A stretch of 64,000 nucleotides of DNA, taken from BP-133 sp040756995 (GTDB lineage: Bacteria; Actinomycetota; Acidimicrobiia; IMCC26256; BP-133). Positions 9,623 through 19,859 of the stretch are shown here, one piece after another (position 1 is the stretch's first letter; each line of letters starts with the position of its first letter). The notes under the pieces are model-generated. The model did not search any database. It was not told the DNA's origin and was given only the letters and a program-made list of their open reading frames with translations. The stretch spans positions 124,001-188,000 of the forward strand of contig JBFLYK010000003.1 of assembly GCA_040756995.1 (NCBI GenBank), written 5' to 3'. The position numbers were made by a program, and so were the translations under genes.

Positions 9623-12417
9623 GTGCCGCAGCTCAGTGACCTCTCGCAGTACGTCTTCTCCGGTCTGAGCGTCGGCTGCATCTACGCCCTCGTCGCTCTC
9701 GGCTTCGTCGTCATCGCCAACGTCTCGGGCGTCTACAACTTCGCCCAGGGCGACTACGTGATGCTCGGCGGGATGATCGTGGCCTGGGGCAGTCGGGAGC
9801 AGGTGAGCATGCTGGTGGCCGTGCCGCTGGCGGTGCTGGTCGGCGCCGGCGTCGCCGTCATCCAGGAACGGGTCACCGTGGCGCCCGTCCGGGGCCGGGT
9901 CGGCCCGCTCGGAATGGTCGTGGTGACCCTGGGGTTCGGTCTCGTGCTCCAGGGTCTGGCCCTGCGGATCTGGAAGGAGGACCCCCTCCGGGCGGAACCG
10001 TTCACCGCCGGGGTCTTCCAGCTGTTCGACGCCCGCCTGGGCCGGCAGGTGTGGTGGGTGTGGGGCACCACCGCCGTCGTCCTCGCCGCGGTCGTGGCGC
10101 TGTTCCGCTTCACCGCCGTCGGACGGGCCATGCGGGCCTGCGCCATCAACCCGGTGGCCGCCCGGCTCCAGGGCATCGGGGTCGGGCGGATGTCGCTGGC
10201 CGCCTTCCTCCTGGCCGGGGGGCTGAGCGGCCTCGTCGGAGCCGTCACCGTTCCGCTGACGCTGGTGCGCTGGAACACCGGGCTGGTCGTCGGCCTCATC
10301 GGGTTCATCGCCGCCGCCCTCGGGGGGTTCACCAGTCCGGCCCGGGCGGTCGTGGCCGGTCTCGGCCTCGGCGTGATCGAGGCCATCTCGGCCGGCGTGA
10401 TCTCGTCCAACTACCGCACGGCGCTGGTCTACGCCGTCCTGCTGGCCTACCTGCTGGGACGGGACGTCTTCGGCGACGACGGGCTGCTGCGGCGCCTGCT
10501 CCGCAGGCGGGCCGTGCGCTCGGCCCGCCCCCGGACGCCGCCCCGGGCGGCGACGACGACGGCGGCGGCGACGACGACGAGGCAGAACGGCGCCCGTCCG
10601 GCAGTGGGCGCCCGGCTCCGGGCGGCGGTGGCCGACCGCCGGCGGCTCATCCCCGTCGCCGTGGGGCTCGTCGCCGCCGCGGTGCCCTACCTGCTCAAGG
10701 ACACGCGGTCGCTCGACACCGCCATCTTCATCGTGCTGGCCGCGCTCGGCGCCACCGGGCTGGTCCTGGTGATGGGGCTGGCCGGTCAGCTCAGCCTCGG
10801 CCAGGGCGCCTTCTACCTGGTGAGCGGGTACACCGCCGCCGTCCTCACGGCCCGCCACGGCTGGGCCCACCTGCCGGCACTCGTCGTCGCCGTGGGCCTG
10901 TCGGCGCTGATGGGCTCAGTGGTCGGGTGGCTGACCCTGCGCTTCCGGGGCCTGAACCTGGCCCTGGCCACCCTGGCCGTGCACCTGATCCTGCTCGTCT
11001 TCGTGGTCCAGCAGGACGGGCTCACCGGGGGGCCGCTCGGCACGACCGGCGTCCCCGTCCTGTCGGTGGCCGGCTTCGACTTCTCCACCCAGCACCGCTT
11101 CTACTACCTGGCGCTGGCCGCCCTGGCCGCCTGCCTCGTCGTGGCCCGCAACATCGACCATTCCCGGGTCGGCCGGTCGTTGCGGGCGGTGGGCGCCGAC
11201 CAGGAGAGCGCCGAGAGCCTGGGGGTCGAAGCCTGGAAGCTCAAGCTCGGCATCTTCGTCCTCGGCGCGGCGATGGCCGGGCTGGGCGGGGCGCTGTGGG
11301 CGTACTACCTGCGTTACGCCGCTCCGTCCTCCTGGGACGTCGGACTCACCATCGACCTGCTCACCTACGTCATCGTCGGGGGTCTCGGCTCCGTGTTCGG
11401 CGGCGCCGTCGGCGCGGCGGTCGTCGGTTGGTTGCAGCACTGGGTGCGAGAGACGTTCCAGAGCGGCTTCGGGGCCGGGGCGTCGTACTACCCCATCGTC
11501 ACCAACGGGCTGCTCCTCATCGGTTTCGTCCTGTTGTTCCGGGAGGGCATCCTGGCCCGACTGCGGAACTGGTGGCCGGCCCGAAAGGAAGTCGTCGCTC
11601 CAGTTTCGGAGGTGCAAACGACGGCCCGAGAACCGGTCCCTTCAGCCGACCGGCACCGCCCGACGGTCGTCTGCTCCGGGCTCTCCCGCTCGTTCGGGAG
11701 CATCCGGGCGGTCAACGGCGTCGACGTGACCCTCGAACCGGGAACGATCACGGCCATGGTCGGGCCGAACGGCGCCGGCAAGTCGACGTTCATCAATCTG
11801 CTGTCGGGGGCGTTCCTGCCGTCGGCCGGCGAGATCCGCCTGGACGGGGTCCGGATCGACGGGCTGTCGGCGCCCGACATCGCCCGGCTCGGCATCGCCC
11901 GGACGTTCCAGACGCCCCGGCTCTTCCAGGGGCTGACGGCGCTGGAGACGGTGATGGTGGCGCGGGACCGATTCGCCGGCGCCGGGCTCGCCTCCGCCGC
12001 GCTGGCGCTGCCCCGCGTGCGGCGGGACGAGCAGGAGGCCGCCGAGGCGGCCCGGCACTGGCTCCGCTTCGTGGGGCTCGACGCCGAGGTGGCGACGCCG
12101 GCGCTGCTGCTGCCGGTCGGGCACCAGCGCCTGGCCGAGGTGGCCCGGGCTCTCGCCACCGAACCCGACGTCCTGCTTCTGGACGAACCGGCGGCCGGGC
12201 TGGACCACACCGAGACCGCCGTCCTCGCCGATCTGGTCCGCCAGATCAGCCGCCGCGGCGTGGCCGTCCTGCTGGTGGAGCACGACATGGGGATGGTCAT
12301 GTCCGTCGCCGACCGCGTCGTCGTCCTCGACCACGGCGAGAAGATCGCCGAGGGCCCGCCGGCCGAGGTCGGACGGGATCCCGCCGTCGTGGAGGCCTAC
12401 CTGGGGACCGCCCACGT

Positions 12418-12421
<4 letters not shown>
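9623..12421 (+). CDS. Fused LivH-LivM-LivG ABC transporter protein
   Basis: A 932-residue protein carrying three transporter parts that are usually separate. Residues 1-290 are a LivH-type permease (VYNFAQGDYVMLGG). A Thr/Ala/Arg-rich linker covers about 292-340. Residues 342-655 are a LivM-type permease (MGLAGQLSLGQGAFY, VGGLGSVFGGAVGAA). Residues 680-932 are a LivG-type ATPase with Walker A GPNGAGKST (714-722), signature LPVGHQR, Walker B DVLLLDEPAAGLD and H-loop VEHDM. The GTG start at 9623 is 30 bases after the binding-protein gene. With LivF it would form the complete importer. LivM-LivG fusions are known; the triple fusion is less usual. Confidence 0.9.
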
Positions 12422-13158
<737 letters not shown>

Positions 13159-13192
13159 GGGAGGCCTCGAGGAGCCAAGGAGGTTCACGCCG

Positions 13193-14875
13193 ATGAGAAG
13201 CACCATGCAGCGCGCCCCCCTCACCACCGGCGTCATCTTCTCCCACGGCCGGACGGTCTACGCCGACAGCCGCGTGGTCACGTTCGACGGCACGGGCTAC
13301 CGGCGCGCCACCTTCGCCGACGTCGCCGCCCGGGCCGAGCGGCTGGCCGGCGCGCTGCGGGGCCTCGGCGTCGTACCGGGTGACCGGGTGGCGACGCTGT
13401 GCTGGAACCACCAGTCGCACCTCGAGGCGTACTTCGCCGTGCCGGGGATGGGCGCCGTCCTGCACACGTTGAATCTGCGCCTCTTTCCCGAGCAGCTGGC
13501 GTGGATCATCAACCACGCCGAGGACCGGGTGCTCATCGTGGACGGTTCGCTGGCCCGCCTGCTGTCCCCGGTGTTCCACGAGCTCGGCACCGTGGAGCAC
13601 GTCATCGTGATCGGCGACGACGCCCCCGGGCTGGGGCTCGGGGCCGCCATCCCCTACGAGGAGCTCCTGGCCTCGCCGGCGCCGGGGTTCTCCTGGCCGG
13701 AGCTCGACGAAGAGGACGCCGCCTCGATGTGTTACACGAGCGGCACGACCGGCGACCCGCAGGGCGTCGTCTACAGCCACCGGTCGACCTTCGTGCATTC
13801 GCTCGCCCAGTGCTCGGGCAACACCTTCGCCCTCAACGAGCGCGACCGCATCCTGCTCGTCGTTCCGATGTTCCACGCCAACGCCTGGGGCCTGCCGTAC
13901 TCGGGCTGGATGGCCGGCTGCGACTTCGTGCTTCCCGGTCCCCACCTCCAGGCATCCCACCTGGCCAAGTTCATCGCCGAGGAGCGGATCACGGTGGCCG
14001 AAGGCGTGCCGACGATCTGGAACGACATGCTGGCCCACGCCGACCGCCACGACGTCGACCTGTCGTCCCTGCGAATGATCGTCTGCGGCGGCTCGGCCGT
14101 CCCCCGCAGCCTCATCGCCCGCTACCGGGAACGGTTCGCGGTGCCGCTGGTGCAGGGCTGGGGCATGACCGAGACGAGCCCGCTCGCCGCCCTGTCGTTC
14201 CCGCCGGCCGACGTCCCCCTGGACGAGGAGCTCGACTTCCGGGCCAAGGCCGGGCGCGTCATCGCCGGTGTCCAGGCCCGCATCGTGGACGAGGCCGGCC
14301 GGGAGCTGCCCTGGGACGGAACCTCGGTCGGGGAGCTCGAGGTGCGGGGGCCGTGGGTGACCGGTTCCTACTTCCGGGCGCCGTCACCGGACCGGTTCCA
14401 CGACGGCTGGCTCCGCACCGGCGACGTCGGCACCATCGACCGCCGCGGCTTCATCCAGCTGACCGACCGGCTGAAGGACGTCATCAAGTCCGGTGGGGAG
14501 TGGATCTCGTCGGTCGATCTCGAGAACCGGCTCATGGCCCACCCCGACGTCCTGGAGGCGGCGGTCATCGGCGTGCCCGACCCCCGGTGGGACGAGCGCC
14601 CGCTGGCCTGTGTCGTACCCCGACCGGGAGCGGTCCTCGACGCCCGGACGCTGCGGTCGTTCCTCGACGGGCAGGTCGCCCGCTGGTGGCTCCCGGAACG
14701 GTGGGTGTTCCTGGACCAGGTACCGAAGACCAGTGTCGGCAAGTTCGACAAGCGGACGCTGCGGACGCTCTACGGCGAAGGGAAGATGACGGTCGAAGAA
14801 CTCGGCGAGGAGCGCCGGGCCGACGCCCCCGACGCCCCCGATGCCGGGCAGCGTGATAGGCAGCGGGCTGGATGA
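13193..14875 (+). CDS. Fatty-acid/acyl-CoA synthetase (AMP-binding, FadD type)
   Basis: A 560-residue ANL-superfamily ligase that activates a carboxylate to its acyl-CoA through an acyl-AMP. The P-loop is MCYTSGTTGDPQGVVYSH (about 180-197). GWGMTETSP, LRTGDVGTID and the C-terminal hinge with lysine SVGKFDKRTL are also present. The sequence is closest to medium/long-chain FadD proteins of actinobacteria. AAGGAGG stands 9 bases before the ATG. It sits after the ABC importer and overlaps the downstream kinase-like gene by four bases, which suggests that an imported acid is activated here. The chain length or ring type of the substrate cannot be told. Confidence 0.9.
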   Translation: MRSTMQRAPLTTGVIFSHGRTVYADSRVVTFDGTGYRRATFADVAARAERLAGALRGLGVVPGDRVATLCWNHQSHLEAYFAVPGMGAVLHTLNLRLFPEQLAWIINHAEDRVLIVDGSLARLLSPVFHELGTVEHVIVIGDDAPGLGLGAAIPYEELLASPAPGFSWPELDEEDAASMCYTSGTTGDPQGVVYSHRSTFVHSLAQCSGNTFALNERDRILLVVPMFHANAWGLPYSGWMAGCDFVLPGPHLQASHLAKFIAEERITVAEGVPTIWNDMLAHADRHDVDLSSLRMIVCGGSAVPRSLIARYRERFAVPLVQGWGMTETSPLAALSFPPADVPLDEELDFRAKAGRVIAGVQARIVDEAGRELPWDGTSVGELEVRGPWVTGSYFRAPSPDRFHDGWLRTGDVGTIDRRGFIQLTDRLKDVIKSGGEWISSVDLENRLMAHPDVLEAAVIGVPDPRWDERPLACVVPRPGAVLDARTLRSFLDGQVARWWLPERWVFLDQVPKTSVGKFDKRTLRTLYGEGKMTVEELGEERRADAPDAPDAGQRDRQRAG

Positions 14876-15924
14876 CCGTCACCTCCAGCGTCCCGCAGCC
14901 GCCGTCGCCGCCCCTGGTGGACGAGGGGCGCCTGGCGGACTGGCTGGAAAAGGAGACCGGGATCACCGGCCCGCTGACAGCGGAGGCCGTCGGCGGCGGG
15001 AACTCCAACGCCACGTTCCTGCTGCGGGGCCCGGCCGGGTCATGGATTCTCCGGCGCCCGCCGGCCGCCGCCCTCTCGGGAACGGCGCACAGCATGGCCC
15101 GCGAGCACCGGGTGCTGGCCGCCCTGGCCGGCAGCGACGTGCCGGCGCCCCGGCCGGTGGCCTTCTGCGACGACGCCGACGTCATCGGCGCGCCGTTCCT
15201 CGTCATGGAACACGTCGACGGCGTTTCGATCACCGACCGCCTGCCCGCCGCCTACGAGGCCGAGCCCCAGGCCGTCCGCCGGCTGGGCGAGGAGATGATC
15301 GACGGGCTGGCGGCGCTGCACCGGTTCGACTGGCGGGCGGCGGGCCTGGGCGACTTCGGACGGCCGGAGCAGTTCCTGGAGCGTCAGGTCGGTCGCTGGA
15401 CGAAGCAGTACGAGAGCTACGCGGTCCGCGACCTGCCCCGGTTCAGCGAACTCGGCCGCTGGTTGGAGGCCAATCGGCCGACGGAGTGGACCCCCGGGCT
15501 GATGCACGGCGACTTCCACCTCGACAACTGCCTCTTCTCCCCCTCCCGCCCCCGGCTGCTGGCCATCATCGACTGGGAACTGGCCACGATCGGCGACCCG
15601 CTCCTCGACGTCGGACTCGTCCTTGGCTTCTGGGGTCGCCGGCCCATCGATCCGCCGGCCATGCCCCAGGTGCAGGGCGTGTCCCGGTCGGCCGCCGGTC
15701 CGGAACGGGAGGAGCTGGCCGTCCGCTATGCCCAACGGTCGGGCCGCCCGGTCGAGGACCTCTCCTGGTACACGGCCCTGGCCCTCTGGAAGCTGGCGGC
15801 CATCGTCGAGGGCGCCTACGCCCAATTCCTGGCCGGTCGGCTCCGCAGCGACTACGCCCGCCGCCTGGCCGACGACGTGCCCCGGCTGCTGGAAGAGGCG
15901 GCGGTCGCGGCGGGATTGTCGTGA
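14872..15924 (+). CDS. APH-family phosphotransferase (ACAD10/11 kinase type)
   Basis: A 350-residue aminoglycoside-phosphotransferase-fold kinase: nucleotide-binding N-lobe with the glycine-rich EAVGGGNSNATFLL and the hinge LVMEHVDGVS, catalytic loop MHGDFHLDNCLF, and metal site IIDWELATIGDPLLDVG. Proteins of this sort next to acyl-CoA genes resemble the kinase domain of ACAD10/11, which phosphorylates 4-hydroxyacyl-CoAs before their dehydration. I infer such a role from the coupled acyl-CoA synthetase upstream (ATGA overlap), not antibiotic resistance. The usual partner acyl-CoA dehydrogenase is not in the window. Confidence 0.82.
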   Translation: MTVTSSVPQPPSPPLVDEGRLADWLEKETGITGPLTAEAVGGGNSNATFLLRGPAGSWILRRPPAAALSGTAHSMAREHRVLAALAGSDVPAPRPVAFCDDADVIGAPFLVMEHVDGVSITDRLPAAYEAEPQAVRRLGEEMIDGLAALHRFDWRAAGLGDFGRPEQFLERQVGRWTKQYESYAVRDLPRFSELGRWLEANRPTEWTPGLMHGDFHLDNCLFSPSRPRLLAIIDWELATIGDPLLDVGLVLGFWGRRPIDPPAMPQVQGVSRSAAGPEREELAVRYAQRSGRPVEDLSWYTALALWKLAAIVEGAYAQFLAGRLRSDYARRLADDVPRLLEEAAVAAGLS

Positions 15925-15972
15925 GCCACGTTGGGGAAGTCGCCAAATGAAGGACCGGCGGAGGAGCAGCTG

Positions 15973-17814
15973 ATGGTCGAGAGCACCGTGCCGCTGTTGC
16001 TCGAAAGCCTCCGGGACCGCTCCCCGGAGATCCTGCGGGCCTACGAGGAGGTCGCCGTCCGGGCGACCTGGGTCTCCGACCAGGAGGACGTCGAGGAACT
16101 GCTGCGCCTCGTCGGCCGCCGCATCTGCGAGCTGCTCGACGTCAACCGCTTCTCGGCCTACATCCGCGGCGACGACGGGCTCTTCTACGGCAAGGTCGGG
16201 TACTGCCGGACGGCCGACATCGACGAGCGGATCCGCCGGCTCGTCACCGGGCCCGACGGCTTCACCGCCGAGATCGTGGCCACCCGGGCACCCGTCCTCA
16301 TCACCGACGCCCGCAACGACCCCCGGACGGTGCAGCGGACCATGCGGGAGTGGGACGTGCGGGACATGCTCGGCGTCCCCCTCGTCTTCGGCGACGAGGC
16401 GATCGGCATCATCTACGTCGACAACGAGGACGAGGAGCACGTCTACACCGACGAGCAGATCCGTGTCGCCCAGGTGTTCGGCAGCCTGGCGGCGCTGGCC
16501 ATGCGCCAGGCGGCCCTCTACGCCCAGCTCAACCGCCGGGCCCTCGTCATCGAAACCCAGCGCCGCCTGTTGGAGGAGGTGGCCCAGGCCCACAAGCGGC
16601 TCACCGACGCCGCCCTCGGCGGAGCCGACGTGGCCGAGACCATCCGGCTGCTGTCCGATCTCGTCGGCAAGCCGGTGCTGTTCTTCACCCCCGACCTCGA
16701 CGTGGCCGCCGCCGCCACGCCCGCCGGCCTCCACGCCGAGGCGGCCGGGTCGGGCGACCGGGTGGCGCTGTCGACCCTGGCCGCCGAAGCCCGCCGGCGG
16801 GGGGCGGCGGCCATCCTGCCCGCCGCGCCCCACTGCGGCCTCGTCCAGCGGCAGCTGGTCTGCCCCTTGATCGCCAACGAGGAGGTGGTGGGCTACCTGG
16901 CCGTGGCCGAGGTCGGCAGCTCGATCCGCCCCCTCGACGTCAAGGTCGTCGAGCAGGGTGCGACGCTGGTCTCCCTCCTGGTCCTGGCGGAACGCCGGCA
17001 GGCCGAGGCCGAGGGCCAGGCCCGGGAGGACTTCCTCTCCGACCTCCTCCACGGCGCCCGGGGGGCGGCCGTCCTCCACCGGCGCGCCCCGCTCTTCGGC
17101 GTCGACCTCGACCGGCCCCACGTCGTCGTCCGCCTCGACGTCGATCCCGACGCCGGTTTGCCGAGCAGCGAACGCCGCAGCCTCCTGGCCCGGCGGCTGG
17201 CCGCCCTCCGGGGTGGCGACACCCCCCTGACCATCGGCCTTCCCGGGGCCGACATGGTCCTGCTGGCCCTGCCCGAGGGGCCGGACGCCGAGACCCTGTC
17301 CGAGGTCCGCCGGGCGGTGACGGCGGCGGTCGAGGATCTCGACCCCCGCGTGCGCTACCGGGGCGCGGCCGTGTCGAAGGTGCTGCGCCGGGTGGCCGAC
17401 TACGCCGACGCCCACCGCGAGCTCCGGGCGCTGCTGGAGGCGACGAAGCTCCTCGGCGACGTCCGGCCGCACGTGATCCTGGCCACCGAGCTCGGCGTCA
17501 TCCGCCTGGTCGTCTCCGGCGGCAGCAAGGACTGCCGGAACTTCGCCGAGGAGCTCCTCGGCCCCCTGATGCGCTACGACCGGGAGACGCAGTCCGATCT
17601 CCTCGGGACGCTGCGGCGGTACCTGGAGTGCGGCGGTCAGATCCGGGCCACCGCCCGGGCGCTCGACGTCCACGAGAACACCGTCCGGTACCGGCTGGCC
17701 CGCATCGCCGAGGTGTCGGACGTCGACCCTGGCGACCTGCGGACGCTGCTCGATGCCCGCTTTGCCCTGCAAGTGCTCGACCTCGTAGGGGACGAAACGC
17801 CCACCACCGATTGA
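15973..17814 (+). CDS. GAF-domain PucR-family transcriptional regulator
   Basis: A 613-residue regulator. An N-terminal GAF domain spans about residues 33-178 (LLRLVGRRICELLDVNRF to VFGSLAALAMRQAAL). A coiled segment and a second sensor-like domain reach about residue 350. The C-terminal PucR helix-turn-helix contains GTLRRYLECGGQIRATARAL followed by HENTVRYRLARI. I chose the ATG at 15973, with GGAGG 8 bases upstream. PucR proteins usually control nearby catabolic genes in response to their substrate, so this is the likely regulator of the surrounding importer/acyl-CoA synthetase/oxidoreductase cluster. The ligand is unknown. Confidence 0.85.
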   Translation: MVESTVPLLLESLRDRSPEILRAYEEVAVRATWVSDQEDVEELLRLVGRRICELLDVNRFSAYIRGDDGLFYGKVGYCRTADIDERIRRLVTGPDGFTAEIVATRAPVLITDARNDPRTVQRTMREWDVRDMLGVPLVFGDEAIGIIYVDNEDEEHVYTDEQIRVAQVFGSLAALAMRQAALYAQLNRRALVIETQRRLLEEVAQAHKRLTDAALGGADVAETIRLLSDLVGKPVLFFTPDLDVAAAATPAGLHAEAAGSGDRVALSTLAAEARRRGAAAILPAAPHCGLVQRQLVCPLIANEEVVGYLAVAEVGSSIRPLDVKVVEQGATLVSLLVLAERRQAEAEGQAREDFLSDLLHGARGAAVLHRRAPLFGVDLDRPHVVVRLDVDPDAGLPSSERRSLLARRLAALRGGDTPLTIGLPGADMVLLALPEGPDAETLSEVRRAVTAAVEDLDPRVRYRGAAVSKVLRRVADYADAHRELRALLEATKLLGDVRPHVILATELGVIRLVVSGGSKDCRNFAEELLGPLMRYDRETQSDLLGTLRRYLECGGQIRATARALDVHENTVRYRLARIAEVSDVDPGDLRTLLDARFALQVLDLVGDETPTTD

Positions 17815-17904
17815 GGAAACCTACAAACGCCCGTCGGGCGACGCTTTGTCGCCGGCGCCCCGGCGTGGTTCGGTGCCACTGTCCGGCGAGCAAGGAGGTC
17901 TGCC

Positions 17905-18711
17905 ATGGCATACCTGGCGGTCGAGGGGGACCGGCGCATCTACTACGAGCACTACTCGGGGGCCGGCCGCCCGATCGTCCTCGTCCATGGCTGGGGGATG
18001 AGCGTCCGCGTCTGGGATCTGACCCTTCCGGCGCTGCTCGACGCCGGCCACGAGGTCGTCTCCTTCGACCATCGGGCCTGCGGCCTCTCCGACAAGGACT
18101 TCGACGACGTCTCCATCGACGCCATCGGCTCCGACGCCGTCCGCCTGGTGGAGCAACTGGGCCTCGACGGCGTGGTCCTCAACGGCTGGTCGCTGGGCGG
18201 GGCGGTCGTCGTCGACGCTGCGGCCAAGCTGGGTGACCGGCTCGGCGGCCTGGTCCTGACGGGCGGCGCCAGCCCCCGGTATCTCCAGGGCGAGGGCTTC
18301 CCGCACGGCGGGACGCCCGACATCTTCGAGCAGACGCTCACGGCCCTGCGGGACACCCGGCCGGAGTTCCTCCACGCCCTGGCCAGCGGCGTCTGCGCCA
18401 CCGAGGTCGGGGCGGCGACGGTCAACTGGATGTGGGCCATCTTCATGCAGACGAGCGCCCGGGCCGACGCCACGCTGGCCGGTCTGGGCGACCTGGACCA
18501 GCGGGACGTGCTGGCCAAGATCACCGTGCCCACGCTGCTGTGCCACGGCGCGCAGGACGCCATCGTCCCCCACGACATCGGCGCCGCCGCCGCCGAGATG
18601 CTGCCCGACGGCCGGCTCGTGACGTTCCAGAACAGCGGTCACGCGCCGTTCCTGGAGGAGACCGCCCGGTACCGGAAGGAACTGCTCGGCTTCCTGCGCG
18701 GCCTCGGCTGA
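17905..18711 (+). CDS. Alpha/beta hydrolase
   Basis: A 268-residue alpha/beta hydrolase with oxyanion HGWG (residues 28-31), nucleophile S96 in NGWSLGGA and probable base H246 in NSGHAPFLEE. AGGAGG is 7 bases before the ATG. It resembles esterase/haloperoxidase-like and meta-cleavage-product-hydrolase-like enzymes; the substrate is not readable. It lies between the PucR regulator and two luciferase-like oxidoreductases and is probably part of the same catabolic unit. Confidence 0.85.
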   Translation: MAYLAVEGDRRIYYEHYSGAGRPIVLVHGWGMSVRVWDLTLPALLDAGHEVVSFDHRACGLSDKDFDDVSIDAIGSDAVRLVEQLGLDGVVLNGWSLGGAVVVDAAAKLGDRLGGLVLTGGASPRYLQGEGFPHGGTPDIFEQTLTALRDTRPEFLHALASGVCATEVGAATVNWMWAIFMQTSARADATLAGLGDLDQRDVLAKITVPTLLCHGAQDAIVPHDIGAAAAEMLPDGRLVTFQNSGHAPFLEETARYRKELLGFLRGLG

Positions 18712-18806
18712 CCGAAAGGCGGCGGCCCGTGGTCATCCACTACTTCAGCCCGGTGCCGGGAGTGGACCTCGTCCCGCCACCGCCCATGCCCTGAGAGAGG
18801 AGAGCC

Positions 18807-19835
18807 GTGGCGACCAACCAGGATCAGGTGACGTTCGGACTGGCCTACGACTTCCGCAACCCCGAGCCGTGGAAGAAGCCGTTCGAGACGCTGTATCGGG
18901 AAACCCTCGACCAGATCGTGTGGGCCGAGAGCCTCGGCTTCCGGTCCGTGTGGTTGACCGAGCACCACTTCTGCGACGACGGCTACACGCCCTCGCCGCT
19001 GGTGATCGCGGCGGCCATCGGCGCCAAGACGCAGCACATGCAGGTCGGCACGAATCTCATCGTCCTGCCCCTGCACGACCCGATCCGGATCGCCGAGGAC
19101 GCCGCCACGGCGTCGATCCTGACCGGCGGGCGGTTCCGCCTCGGGGTCGGGCAGGGATACCACGAGGAGGAGTTCACCGCGTTCGGCCGGAAGCTGCGGA
19201 ACCGGCCCAGCCTCCTGGAGGAAGGGATCGAGATCATCCGCCGGGCCTGGACCGGGGAGGTCGTGAACTTCTCGGGGAAGCGCTTCCGGGTCGAGGGCGT
19301 CAGGATCACGCCCGTCCCCGACAACCCGCCGCCGATCCTCGTCGGCGCCCTGGCCGACCCGGCCATCGAGCGGGCCGCCCGGATCGGTGACGGCTATCTC
19401 GACACGCTCAACGCCGGCGGCGCCAAGTACGTCGAGGCGCTGCCCCGGGTCGGCAAGGACCCGGCCGACGGCCGGATCTTCGCCCTCCAGTGGCCGGTGA
19501 TCGACGAGGACCCGGAGCGGGCCTGGGCGGAGATCGGGAAGCACTCCGTCTACCAGTGGAACGAGTACATCGGCTGGGGTGTCTTCGGCCCGCCCGACCA
19601 GATTCCCCGCTACGAGGACCCCAAGCAGCTGGTCGAGGCCGGGATGATCCAGCTCTGGGACGCCTCCATGGCCATCGACCAGCTGTCCGCCATCCTGGCC
19701 GACCGGCCGCAGACCCGCGACCTGCACTTCTTCGCCCAGCTGCCCGGCGAATCGGTGGAGAGCGGTTCCCGCCGGGTCGAGTACCTGGCCACGAAGGTCA
19801 TGCCCGAGGTCCTGAGCAAGGTCAACCGGCGTTAG
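18807..19835 (+). CDS. LLM-class flavin-dependent oxidoreductase (first of two)
   Basis: A 342-residue luciferase-like monooxygenase (TIM-barrel fold using FMNH2 or F420). Typical segments are ESLGFRSVWLTEHHF, TGGRFRLGVGQGYHEEEF and ITPVPDNPPPILVGALADP. The GTG start has GAGGAG upstream. It sits 24 bases before a second LLM gene, and the two may act together on a catabolic intermediate. A flavin reductase is not visible nearby, so the enzyme may use F420 or a general reductase. Confidence 0.87.
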   Translation: MATNQDQVTFGLAYDFRNPEPWKKPFETLYRETLDQIVWAESLGFRSVWLTEHHFCDDGYTPSPLVIAAAIGAKTQHMQVGTNLIVLPLHDPIRIAEDAATASILTGGRFRLGVGQGYHEEEFTAFGRKLRNRPSLLEEGIEIIRRAWTGEVVNFSGKRFRVEGVRITPVPDNPPPILVGALADPAIERAARIGDGYLDTLNAGGAKYVEALPRVGKDPADGRIFALQWPVIDEDPERAWAEIGKHSVYQWNEYIGWGVFGPPDQIPRYEDPKQLVEAGMIQLWDASMAIDQLSAILADRPQTRDLHFFAQLPGESVESGSRRVEYLATKVMPEVLSKVNRR

Positions 19836-19859
19836 CCCACCGAGAGGAAGGAAGCCCCC

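Noticed and set aside
8300..10870. 856-codon minus-strand frame
   Set aside because: It lies opposite the binding-protein and fused permease genes, is rich in His/Asp/Gly/Arg with no domains, and is a typical shadow in GC-rich DNA.
12091..12140. Degenerate ABC signature (LPVGHQR) in the fused LivG part
   Set aside because: LivG-type ATPases often have LPYGQQR at this place, so the change is small and not evidence of inactivity.
15040..17772. 910-codon minus-strand frame
   Set aside because: Opposite the APH and PucR genes, with no recognisable domain; a shadow frame.
17828..17840. CGCCCG-T-CGGGCG hairpin after the PucR gene
   Set aside because: Only six pairs with a one-base loop and no T run; not a convincing terminator.
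18729..18794. 21-residue frame (VVIHYFSPVPGVDLVPPPPM) between the hydrolase and the first LLM gene
   Set aside because: It has a GTG start without a clear ribosome-binding site and no recognisable feature; too short to support.
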